Of a stretch of DNA of 64,000 nt, positions 27,107-35,123 are shown piece after piece. The position numbers and the translations under genes are program-made. The stretch covers positions 186,001 to 250,000 of the forward strand of contig JACKLU010000001.1 of the NCBI GenBank assembly GCA_024235735.1. Reading direction: 5' to 3'. A model generated the notes under the pieces. The model was not told where the DNA came from and did no database searches. It was given only the letters and a program-made list of their open reading frames with translations. This DNA comes from Burkholderiales bacterium. GTDB taxonomy: Bacteria > Pseudomonadota > Gammaproteobacteria > Burkholderiales > Nitrosomonadaceae. Every line of letters starts with the position of its first letter. The first letter of the stretch is position 1.

Positions 27107-27136
27107 TCGTATTCATTCGTATTCATTCGTATTCAT
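27097..27136 (-). repeat. Four tandem 10-bp units across the zigA start codon
   Basis: The unit ATGAATACGA is repeated four times without change on the minus strand. Each unit contains an ATG; because 10 is not a multiple of 3 they fall in successive frames. The first three open frames of only seven or eight codons and the fourth opens the GTPase. A short-tandem array like this can gain or lose units by slipped-strand mispairing, changing the number of decoy starts ahead of the gene. Confidence 0.85.
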
Positions 27137-27177
27137 TAATCTCAAGCTTAATTTTGTATTTCATATTGATTTCCGCT

Positions 27178-27194
27178 ATGATATAACATATCAT
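27178..27194. promoter_or_regulatory. Zur-box-like palindrome
   Basis: ATGATAT-AAC-ATATCAT is a perfect 7-bp inverted repeat with a 3-bp centre, 72-88 bp upstream of the zigA-like start. Its TGATATAACATATCA core resembles proteobacterial Zur sites from memory. The genes around it (Zur, ZigA, ZnuD-like receptor, metal-binding exported proteins) are classic Zur targets. It could serve both directions, although the MITE now separates it from the receptor gene by several hundred bases. Confidence 0.6.
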
Positions 27195-27429
27195 TTTAAC
27201 AATTCAATGTTTCCTGGTGATTATTTCTGTACCGTGAATCGGTTGATATTTACTGTTTTGTGCTAACTATGCTGATTGCTGACATCGTCTTTAAAGATCG
27301 GTGTTTTTATCGTTCCTTCTTCCACCATTGACATGGCAGCAAGAAATTCATACCTGATCCTGGCGCGCATTCAGCATGAAAAATTAGAAGATTATCGCGT
27401 TTCGGAAAGCAAAGCCATTATTTTGAAAC
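27195..27429. other. Intergenic segment between Zur box and MITE
   Basis: No convincing gene. A 35-codon minus-strand frame (27263-27370, beginning MRARIRYEFLAA and ending SNQHS) and a plus-strand frame running into the MITE both have protein-like stretches but no ribosome site. The segment may be a remnant of an older gene or the original promoter region of the receptor gene before the MITE inserted. Confidence 0.35.
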
Positions 27430-27570
27430 GAGACCTTTGCACGGTTACTACGCGGTACGATAATCGCGTTAAGAATTTGCGAAAAATGCTCATTTACTCC
27501 GTGTAAACTCCGCTTTTTCGCAAATTTTTGCCTTATTCTCGCACCGCTCATGACACCGTGCAAAGGTCTC
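27430..27570 (+). mobile_element. 141-bp MITE-like element, copy 1
   Basis: The ends are inverted repeats: GAGACCTTTGCACGG at the left and CCGTGCAAAGGTCTC at the right (15 bp, perfect). An inner inverted pair (AATTTGCGAAAAA/TTTTTCGCAAATT) lets the whole element fold into a long hairpin. It encodes nothing. GAAAC occurs directly on both sides and could be a target duplication. Copy 2 at 46406-46547 differs at ten positions. It is a non-autonomous element moved by an IS not present in this window. It sits between the Zur box and the ZnuD-like gene. Confidence 0.88.
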
Positions 27571-27809
27571 GAAACATGTTTCTGAACTGAAATTATCCCC
27601 TTCCCCTTAGGCAGTCAGGAACTGGCTTTGACAATCTCGAGGCGCTTTTTTTCAGCAAAGTGTGACATTACTCTGAATCTAATAACAATGTATCGACGTA
27701 CCACTACGACAGCTTTTAAAGCAGAATCTGAGCAGTGCACTGTGACAATCGCCACAGCGACTACAATCTGCTTTCAGGAATCAGCAGGTCAAAAAAAATA
27801 CTTCTGTCT

Positions 27810-30047
27810 ATGCCGCAACTAGCAGTCATGCTGATTCTGATGCTGATCACGGCAATCACTGATAACGCTTCAGCCGAAGACATAAACCGTGAATCGGCAC
27901 AGCGCAAAGAATCAGCGGAATCTATCATAAACAACACCGTAATTCAGCTTGCGCCGATCAACATTATCGGCGCTTCGCCGGAACCGGCAACGACACCGAA
28001 TGCCAGCACACTGGAAGGACGCTCACTGCATTTGCGGCAAAGCGATACGCTGGGTCAGACGCTGAACGAAGAATTGGGCATCAGCAATGCATCTTTCGGA
28101 CCAGGTGTCGGCATACCGGTTATCCGCGGACTGACAGGCTCTCGCGTACGCATCCTGCAAAATGGTATCGGCACGCATGATGGCAGCAGCCTGAGTCCCG
28201 ATCACGCACTGGCGATCGACACTTTGTTTGCACATGAAATCAAAGTTCTGCGCGGCCCTGAAATCGTGCGCTACGGTGGAAATGCCATCGGCGGCATTGT
28301 CGACGTCAGCGACGGCCGCATACCGGAGCGGCGCGTCAGAAAAACCATTAGCGGCACCGCCGAAAGCCGTTATGACACCAACGCAAACGGCACGCATTCG
28401 GCTTTTACATTAAATACGGGCAAAGACAGCATTGCGTTCAATCTGGGCGGTTTTTTTCGCGATCGCAATGACATCCGGATACCCGGAAAAGCCATCGACG
28501 AAACCTTTGCGGCACAGCAACTCGGGCTGACGGAAATAACCAATGTCAGCGGTAAAATACCGAATACCGACAGCAAGGCCATTGGCGGCTTTACCGGCAT
28601 TTCATGGCTGGGCGATCAGGCTATGGCGGGCATGTCGGTCAGTCACACCGACAATCGCTATGGCATACCCCGAGGCAGTCACCAACTCGACCCTAACCAT
28701 CTTGACGGCCTGGAAACAATACTGCCGAGGCTTGACGATCTGACGGGATTTGAAGACATTTTCGGTCAACAGGCTTTGTTTCCCAATGTTCGCATTAATA
28801 TGCGGCAAACGCGCTACGATTTCAAATCCGAATGGTACGAACCGGTACGCGGCATTGACAGCATCAGTTTCCGCTACGGGCTTATTGATTACGGGCATAC
28901 CGAATTCGAAGGCGGATCACCGTTTACCCGCTTTAAAAATGACGTCGGCGAAGGCCGTCTGGAAATACAGCAAAGCCTATTGCGCAATCTGAGCAGCACC
29001 TACGGTGTACAGTGGATCGATCGCAAATTCTCGGCGCTCGGCGTTGAGACGTTCGTGCCAAAAACCAGACAACTGTCACTCGGGTTTTACACTGCGCATG
29101 CGTATACCTGGAATAATTGGACACTGCAAGGCGGCATCCGGTTCGAGCATGCCCGCGCCAACCCCGCGGCAACCGAACTCAGGCTGCGCGGCAGCGCCCT
29201 GCCACCGGTACCGCTACCGGGTTCGGTTGATTATCAGGCTGTATCCGTTTCCACAGCCGTGCACTGGAATCCCCGCCAGGATGTCGCAGCCACGCTGACT
29301 TTCAACCACGGCGAACGTCCGCCGGATATTCAGGAATTATTTGCATTCGGTCCGCACTTGTCTACGCGCAGTTTTGAAATTGGTAACGTGCAATTAAAAA
29401 ATGAAACCGTAAACATGGCTGATCTGGGTTTTGAATGGAAAACCGGACGATTCAGCGCGCGAATTAATGGTTACTATAACCGCACGGATGATTTTATTTT
29501 TTTACGCAACACCGGCTTGGTGTATGAAATAGATAACGAAGTCATACGCCAGCGCTGCGTCAGCGCGGCGGAATGTGTTTCGGTCTTTGCCTACGGTCAG
29601 CGCAGCGCGGAATTCATCGGCTATGAATCCCGAGTCGACGCCACGCTTTATCAATTGCCCTACGGCAACCTGTCACTGTCGTTATTCTCCGACTATGTGC
29701 GCGGCCGCTTCGTCAATGGCGATCGTGACGACGTACCCCGTATGCCGCCATTGCGCTATGGCGCCGAGCTGGGATTCGGAAATTCGATCTGGAACACCGC
29801 ACTGCGATTCACTCGCGCCGAAGCGCAGCGCCATCCCGGTCAAAACGAAACACCAACCAATAGTTATCACTTATTGACAGCGTCGGCGGACTATCAGCTC
29901 AAAGCAAATCAATGGGGAGATTTATGGCTATTCGCAAAAGGCTACAACCTGCTCAACGAAGAAATTCGCAACTCGGTTTCGTTTTTGCGCAATTTCGCAC
30001 CGGAGCCGGGCCGCAGTTTCATTTTCGGCGTGCGCGCCACATTTTAA
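27810..30047 (+). CDS. znuD: TonB-dependent outer-membrane receptor, ZnuD-like
   Basis: A 745-residue receptor. Signal peptide MPQLAVMLILMLITAI..ASA; plug domain about 45-190 with VIRGLTGSRVRILQNG, SPDHALAIDTL and EIKVLRGPEIVRYGGNAIGGIVDV, then a 22-strand barrel with AEFIGYESRVDATLY late and a C-terminal Phe (VRATF). The SPDHA and D-G-x-I-P-E elements match Neisseria ZnuD from memory, a zinc importer controlled by Zur. The large His-rich loop of ZnuD is shorter here. The ATG at 27810 is used because the signal peptide begins there; the frame is open upstream to 27735. Downstream the two exported paralogues follow with almost no gap. Confidence 0.85.
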   Translation: MPQLAVMLILMLITAITDNASAEDINRESAQRKESAESIINNTVIQLAPINIIGASPEPATTPNASTLEGRSLHLRQSDTLGQTLNEELGISNASFGPGVGIPVIRGLTGSRVRILQNGIGTHDGSSLSPDHALAIDTLFAHEIKVLRGPEIVRYGGNAIGGIVDVSDGRIPERRVRKTISGTAESRYDTNANGTHSAFTLNTGKDSIAFNLGGFFRDRNDIRIPGKAIDETFAAQQLGLTEITNVSGKIPNTDSKAIGGFTGISWLGDQAMAGMSVSHTDNRYGIPRGSHQLDPNHLDGLETILPRLDDLTGFEDIFGQQALFPNVRINMRQTRYDFKSEWYEPVRGIDSISFRYGLIDYGHTEFEGGSPFTRFKNDVGEGRLEIQQSLLRNLSSTYGVQWIDRKFSALGVETFVPKTRQLSLGFYTAHAYTWNNWTLQGGIRFEHARANPAATELRLRGSALPPVPLPGSVDYQAVSVSTAVHWNPRQDVAATLTFNHGERPPDIQELFAFGPHLSTRSFEIGNVQLKNETVNMADLGFEWKTGRFSARINGYYNRTDDFIFLRNTGLVYEIDNEVIRQRCVSAAECVSVFAYGQRSAEFIGYESRVDATLYQLPYGNLSLSLFSDYVRGRFVNGDRDDVPRMPPLRYGAELGFGNSIWNTALRFTRAEAQRHPGQNETPTNSYHLLTASADYQLKANQWGDLWLFAKGYNLLNEEIRNSVSFLRNFAPEPGRSFIFGVRATF

Positions 30048-30049
30048 AT

Positions 30050-31450
30050 ATGGTCATGCGATCCGCAGCACAATCCGATCAATCGAAGCTTCAAATGCCT
30101 TTTTACAAAGCCGGCTACTTCTGCACGCTTCTGATCACGACCTTATGGGCGAATCAGCTGGTTCATGCACAGCATCTGGATATCGAAGTCTGGGGTCAGG
30201 GCAATGCCTTGTTTGCCGGATTTTGCCGCACATCCGGCGCAACCGGCTGCAATCTGAATGGCCTGACGGATACATTGGGACTTCCGGCTGGCACGCTACC
30301 GATTGAAGCAACGACAAACAAGCTTATTTTTCCCGTCAACCTTGGCGATCTGGCCGGCGGCGATTTCAGCACCCGAAATCCCGGATTTCAGTCTGTCAGC
30401 AACGCACTGTTGCCCAACGAATTGCTCAGTTATCGTGCGTTAGGCAGACTGAAATACTGGGATCCTGCTCTATCCGCCTGGCACGATGCGCCGCGGCATG
30501 TGCAAATCCGGTTATTTGGCGGACTCGAGGCCAGTGCCGAGATACTCAGCGATTACGCGCAATGCGCTGGACAATTGCTGTGTTTCAGCGAAAACAGTTT
30601 CGGCATTGATGGCAGCACTATTTTTACGGGAACCGGCATACAAGGCAATCCTAAGCTGGTTGTCGACATCACCAGCACCGGCGGTGTCCTGCATACACAC
30701 CTGAGTTTTTTCCTGGAAAATCCGGATGGTGAGATCGGTGGCCCAAGTGGCGCCTATTTGATTGAAATACAATTGATCTCCAATGCACGCTTTTTTCCGT
30801 CGAATCCATTTCTGGTGTTGTTGAACGCAGGGCTTGAATCCGGTGAATTTGGCGCTGCCTTGAGTGCGCTGACGGGAGAGCCGGCGAGCAACGAACTGCC
30901 GAAACAACCCGAACTGCCAGTATCGATTCCCGGCGACGTCGACCTGGACGGCGATGTTGACCGGATTGATGTCGCATTGATTCTTCTCGCCGTCCAGAAC
31001 ACCGAAATGCTCAATGCAACCAATGCTGCCTTTGATGTCGACGGAGACGGCCTCATTACCCGCGCCGATGCACTGCTGGCCAAAACACTGTGCACGTTGA
31101 GACTCTGCAATATTCCGGTTGAAGCGCCGGCAACAGCGTTAAATGTGGCGGCAACCTTTGATCGCGCCTCAGGCCTATTAAACCTGAACGACATACATAC
31201 TGGCGGGAGGCATTACCGTGCCCAATTGCAAAGACTGAGTGACCACTCGTTTACCTTGATTACCTTACAAGCCGACAATCCTCGCTATGTAACACCGGCG
31301 CAGTATGACGCGTCAACGGGAACGCTTGAAATTCCCGCGATTTTTATCGATGGAAAATCCTACCGGGTCAGCATGAAGAACACTGGAGAATCGACATTTG
31401 TGATAACGCACCTGGAGGAAATCAATGCATTATCAATTCCAGTGGATTAA
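30050..31450 (+). CDS. Exported protein with HxH core, dockerin-like calcium repeats and beta modules (all3515-like)
   Basis: A 466-residue secreted or surface protein. Signal region through LLITTLWANQLVHAQ; core domain about 45-275 with NLGDLAGGDFSTRNPGF, RALGRLKYWD and VLHTHLSFFL (H215 and H217); two calcium-loop repeats (about 294-345: DVDLDGDVDRID and DVDGDGLITRAD) as in dockerin type I; and two C-terminal beta modules (about 366-405 and 415-455). It starts 2 nt after the receptor stop codon, but ATG at 30056 and 30095 are also possible. Part of the core resembles the cyanobacterial Zur-repressed all3515 family. Its role is probably to hold or scavenge zinc at the surface; this is inference. 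Confidence 0.7.
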   Translation: MVMRSAAQSDQSKLQMPFYKAGYFCTLLITTLWANQLVHAQHLDIEVWGQGNALFAGFCRTSGATGCNLNGLTDTLGLPAGTLPIEATTNKLIFPVNLGDLAGGDFSTRNPGFQSVSNALLPNELLSYRALGRLKYWDPALSAWHDAPRHVQIRLFGGLEASAEILSDYAQCAGQLLCFSENSFGIDGSTIFTGTGIQGNPKLVVDITSTGGVLHTHLSFFLENPDGEIGGPSGAYLIEIQLISNARFFPSNPFLVLLNAGLESGEFGAALSALTGEPASNELPKQPELPVSIPGDVDLDGDVDRIDVALILLAVQNTEMLNATNAAFDVDGDGLITRADALLAKTLCTLRLCNIPVEAPATALNVAATFDRASGLLNLNDIHTGGRHYRAQLQRLSDHSFTLITLQADNPRYVTPAQYDASTGTLEIPAIFIDGKSYRVSMKNTGESTFVITHLEEINALSIPVD

Positions 31451-31533
31451 TAATGCTGACGAGAACCGAAATGCACAGACCGATGTTTCCGCGCACCAAA
31501 ACGACGACAACAATTCATTTAAGAGGAAATAAC

Positions 31534-32325
31534 ATGTTAATGAAATGGATACTTATTGTTATAACCGCAGTGCTGACTGCGGTTATTTCACCTGCAATGG
31601 CGGCAGGGAAAGATAATCATGAACTGCATAGCGAGGATATACAGCCATGGCGTATCGGTGCGGAAATTTTTGTTAACAGCATGCTGTTTGAGGCTGATTT
31701 CGGTGACCTCGGCGGCGGCCTGTTTGCCACCGATGATCCCGGTGTCGACGTTAATGTTCAGCAAGGCGCCTTTACGCCGGGCAATTGGCTGCGCTTCCGG
31801 CCTGTCGGCCAGCTTTTGTACTGGAATGGCGCGCAATGGCTGGAATCGACGCCTAACGGTGAGAGAATCGAAATCACCGATGCGCTGAATAATGCGATTA
31901 CATTCCACGCCAATGGCGTCAGTGAAATTGCTGGCGTAATCGGTGAAATTGACAGCAATGGCGGTCTGCATGAACATCTGAATTTCAAGATACTTGACGC
32001 ATCCAATACGCCGAATGGAAGCCCCGGCGCTTACCGCATTCAGTTGAAATTATTTGAATCCACGCCTCAGAGTGATACGTCAGTTTCTATCGCCGCAGCT
32101 CCGATTGCCATCGTACTCAATCGTGGTTTAACATCTGAAAATTTTGAATCAGCGATTGTCGTTGCTGCCGGTCTGGACGACAATGCAGCTTTTGTTGCTG
32201 AAACCGGCACGTTAACAATTCAACGTGTCAGAGCTTTTGGCGCCTATTACAAAGTGAAGCTGCAATATAACGAGAACAATCAGTTCCAGCTAATCGGGGC
32301 TGAAGAAATCACGGCAAAGGATTAA
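31534..32325 (+). CDS. Exported HxH-core protein, paralogue of the preceding gene
   Basis: A 263-residue protein with a signal peptide (cleavage near PAMAAG). Its core aligns with the previous protein: FGDLGGGLFATDDPG, RPVGQLLYWNGAQW, GLHEHLNFKI (H146 and H148) and GSPGAYRIQLKL. It lacks the dockerin-like repeats but ends in one beta module (about 218-260, ETGTLTIQ, YYKVKLQY, FQLIGAEE) like those of its neighbour. AGAGGA lies 7-8 nt upstream of the ATG. An open frame from 31453 exists, but its extra residues are unlike a signal peptide. It is probably co-transcribed with the receptor. Confidence 0.72.
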   Translation: MLMKWILIVITAVLTAVISPAMAAGKDNHELHSEDIQPWRIGAEIFVNSMLFEADFGDLGGGLFATDDPGVDVNVQQGAFTPGNWLRFRPVGQLLYWNGAQWLESTPNGERIEITDALNNAITFHANGVSEIAGVIGEIDSNGGLHEHLNFKILDASNTPNGSPGAYRIQLKLFESTPQSDTSVSIAAAPIAIVLNRGLTSENFESAIVVAAGLDDNAAFVAETGTLTIQRVRAFGAYYKVKLQYNENNQFQLIGAEEITAKD

Positions 32326-32466
32326 TGCATCCGCATGCCGACAACGCTGAAAACGGGTACAATTCAGCTATTTTGATACTTTGATAATGCATTTATCCTT
32401 TGCAGTCTCTCCGAGCAGGACATGACGATTATCAGGAACTGGACAAAATAAGCTTAAAAAACCATT

Positions 32467-33531
32467 ATGAAATTTCAGACTGATGATTTACGTATTATTG
32501 GCATGCATGAACTCTGTCCGCCGGTGGAGCTGCATGGCGACTATCCACTGACCGAAACCGCGACCGAAACAGTCTATGCCGCGCGACAAGGCGCGCACCG
32601 CATTTTGCATGGCGATGATGATCGTCTGCTGGTCGTAACAGGCCCCTGCTCCATTCATGATACTGAAGCTGCGCTGGAATATGCTGTTCGTTTGAAACAT
32701 CTGCGCGAGGTTTTCAAGGATCAATTGCATATCATCATGCGCGTATACTTCGAAAAACCGCGCACGACAGTCGGCTGGAAAGGATTAATCAACGATCCTG
32801 ATCTGGATAACAGTTTCCATATCAATAAAGGGCTGCGCATGGCGCGCAAGCTGTTGCTGGATTTGAACAATCTGAACATGCCGGCGGCGACGGAATATCT
32901 CGATCTGATCAGCCCGCAATATCTTTCCGACCTGATCAGCTGGGCGGCAATCGGTGCACGCACGACTGAAAGCCAGGCGCATCGAGAGTTGGCTTCCGGA
33001 GTTTCCTGTCCGATCGGCTTCAAAAACGGCACATACGGCAACCTGAACATTGCCATTGATGCCATAGCAGCGGCTTCCCGTCCACATCATTTTCTTTCGG
33101 TCACCAAGGAAGGGCATACGGCAATTTTCGCCACCAAAGGCAATGAAGACTGCCACATCATTCTGCGCGGCGGGCGCAAGCCTAACTATGATATGGACAG
33201 CGTCGCCTCGGCCATTGAAGCGCTGAATAAAGCCAAGTTGCCGCCCTATCTCATGATCGACTTCAGTCATGCGAACAGCCATAAGGATTATCGCCGTCAA
33301 ACCGAAGTCGCCGCTGATGTGGCGGCGCAAATCGCGGCAGGTAATCGCGCCATCTGCGGCGTTATGATCGAAAGCCATTTGGTTGAAGGTAATCAAAAAA
33401 TCGATGGCAAGAAACGCGAGGAACTGGTATACGGACAAAGCATCACCGATGGCTGCATCAGTTTTGAAATGACCGAGTTAATATTGAAACAACTCGCCGA
33501 TGCTGTGGAGCAACGCCGGAAAGTAGGTTAA
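32467..33531 (+). CDS. aroG: 3-deoxy-7-phosphoheptulonate synthase, class I
   Basis: A 354-residue DAHP synthase joining phosphoenolpyruvate and erythrose 4-phosphate, the first step of aromatic amino acid synthesis. The signatures LLVVTGPCSIHD, MRVYFEKPRTTVGWKG, ARTTESQAHRELASG, PIGFKNGT, HIILRGG and MIDFSHANSHK are all present. Length equals the AroF/G/H class. It stands alone: 141 bp separate it from the zinc block and 343 bp from speDE. The feedback-specific isoform cannot be named with certainty from sequence alone. Confidence 0.95.
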   Translation: MKFQTDDLRIIGMHELCPPVELHGDYPLTETATETVYAARQGAHRILHGDDDRLLVVTGPCSIHDTEAALEYAVRLKHLREVFKDQLHIIMRVYFEKPRTTVGWKGLINDPDLDNSFHINKGLRMARKLLLDLNNLNMPAATEYLDLISPQYLSDLISWAAIGARTTESQAHRELASGVSCPIGFKNGTYGNLNIAIDAIAAASRPHHFLSVTKEGHTAIFATKGNEDCHIILRGGRKPNYDMDSVASAIEALNKAKLPPYLMIDFSHANSHKDYRRQTEVAADVAAQIAAGNRAICGVMIESHLVEGNQKIDGKKREELVYGQSITDGCISFEMTELILKQLADAVEQRRKVG

Positions 33532-33671
33532 TTTATGCACGATTTCGACCTCAGTTTGCAAGAAACCAATCTGGTCTACTCGCGCCAGGCTAATTGAATT
33601 CGCTATTCCCATTCAAGGAACTTCCAAGTAAAATCCAAGGTTCGCGTGCTTCCGGCAGTGGTGGTTTTTGA

Positions 33672-33878
33672 CCGGATGCGCTATGCGTACGGTCGGTAAA
33701 TGCCGAATTCTTAACCGGATGTCAGCTTTATGGTGTAAGGCATGGCACAAGTTGGGTTTTGCACGAATTGAACGAACAAGAATATTCCAATACTATACCG
33801 CCAAACGGCGTCACCATAATCTATCCCATCAATCGAACCGAATACCGCCTCAACACTGATCCGGGGATCAGGCAATGA
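33672..33878 (+). pseudogene. Open frame without a start, possible gene remnant before speDE
   Basis: In the 343-bp gap after aroG one frame is open for 69 codons and ends at 33878, overlapping the next start codon. Its last third (PPNGVTIIYPINRTEYRLNT) reads like genuine protein, but there is no start codon or ribosome site and a stop lies just upstream. A separate 20-codon frame, starting MHDFDLSLQETNL at 33535, also looks protein-like. Together they may be the debris of an older gene that I cannot identify. No terminator hairpin is clear here. Confidence 0.3.
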
Positions 33879-35077
33879 ACGGACTGCATCTTATCGGCGA
33901 TTTATCGAGTTGCCGCTGTGATCCGCAGCGGCTACTGGACAGCAACAATTTCAGGGACAAATGCATTGAAATGGTCAACGCATCAGATCTGACTGTAATG
34001 GATGCGGTCTTCAAGCAATTCGATAATTCGGGTTTCACCGGTGCGGTGGTTCTGGCTGAATCACATCTCGCAATTCACACATGGCCGGAAACCAATGGAC
34101 TGACACTCGATGTGTACGTCTGCAACTACAGCGCGGATAACAGCACCAAAGCGCAACGGCTGTTTGACGCTGTCGTTGATTATTTTCAACCAGCCGAAAT
34201 CGTCAAACAGGCAATTGAGCGCGGCGAGCATATGCTCATTGAACCGCTGAACGCGTCCACCGGCTTTTACATCAAGGCAAGCCACTGCATCGGAGAATGG
34301 CGTACGAAATACCAGAAAATAGCCATTTTCGATACACCGCACTATGGCAGGATTTTTCGTCTGGATGATTACAACATGACTTCAGAACGCGAAGAGTTTG
34401 TCTACCATGAAAACCTGATTCATCCCGCATTGACTGCGCATGATGCGCCGGAAAAAGTACTGATTATCGGTGGTGGAGATGGCGGTTCATCCGAAGAAGC
34501 ACTGAAACATCCTTCAGTCGAGCAGGTCACGCTGGTTGAAATCGACGCCGATGTCATCACAGTATCCAAAGAGCACTTCAAGGCAGTTCATCACAATGTA
34601 TTCGACAATCCTCGTCTGCGTATCATCGTGGATGACGGCATACGGTTTGTCCGCGATACCCGGGACAAATTCGATCTGATCGCACTGGATTTGAACGATC
34701 CAGTCGGTCCGGCCGCAGCGCTTTATTCAGAAGATTTTTTCAGACAATGCCGCGAAGCGCTCACTCCGGAGGGCGCATTGACACTGCACATTGGCTCCCC
34801 AACTGCACAACCTGAGCGTGTTGCCGAGCTTGCGCAGCGACTTAACCGCGTTTTCCCGATTGTTCGCCCTTATACGCTGTATATTCCACTGTATGGTGCG
34901 CTCTGGGCGCTTGCCGTATGTTCCGGGCAACTTGATCCCACGGTTTTCTCCACAGACGAGATAGACACGCGTATTAAGAAACGAAGACTTACCCAACTGC
35001 ATTATTACAATGGCGAATCGCATCTGGGTGTATTCGCACTGCCTAACTTTGTGCGCGAGCTGGTTAATCGGATCTGA
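33875..35077 (+). CDS. speDE: S-adenosylmethionine decarboxylase-spermidine synthase fusion
   Basis: A 400-residue fusion. Residues about 1-120 are a prokaryotic AdoMet decarboxylase proenzyme: the self-cleavage site is the Ser of AESHLAIHTWPE, which would give the pyruvoyl group, and CNYS provides the catalytic Cys. Residues about 135-400 are a spermidine synthase: IFRLDDYNMTSEREEFVYHE, the AdoMet loop IIGGGDGGSSEEAL, LVEIDADV and LDLNDPVGPA. The protein would therefore make decarboxylated AdoMet and pass aminopropyl to putrescine. It is a known rare gene arrangement. One change is LDLNDP where STDP is usual. It stands alone and converges with mscK. Confidence 0.92.
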   Translation: MNGLHLIGDLSSCRCDPQRLLDSNNFRDKCIEMVNASDLTVMDAVFKQFDNSGFTGAVVLAESHLAIHTWPETNGLTLDVYVCNYSADNSTKAQRLFDAVVDYFQPAEIVKQAIERGEHMLIEPLNASTGFYIKASHCIGEWRTKYQKIAIFDTPHYGRIFRLDDYNMTSEREEFVYHENLIHPALTAHDAPEKVLIIGGGDGGSSEEALKHPSVEQVTLVEIDADVITVSKEHFKAVHHNVFDNPRLRIIVDDGIRFVRDTRDKFDLIALDLNDPVGPAAALYSEDFFRQCREALTPEGALTLHIGSPTAQPERVAELAQRLNRVFPIVRPYTLYIPLYGALWALAVCSGQLDPTVFSTDEIDTRIKKRRLTQLHYYNGESHLGVFALPNFVRELVNRI

Positions 35078-35123
35078 GTGTGCCCCCACTTACAGAAATT
35101 GCATCACGCTGTACGGTCGGATT

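Noticed and set aside
27097..27136. CRISPR-like short repeat array
   Set aside because: The units are 10 bp and directly adjacent without spacers. No CRISPR array or cas gene was seen anywhere in the window.
27276..27506. A 76-codon plus-strand frame running into MITE copy 1
   Set aside because: It depends on the MITE for its C-terminus and has no ribosome site. The sequence before the MITE is AT-rich intergenic DNA.
33668..33859. A 63-codon frame in the aroG-speDE gap
   Set aside because: A different frame from the more protein-like 33672-33878 stretch; its residues do not resemble a protein.
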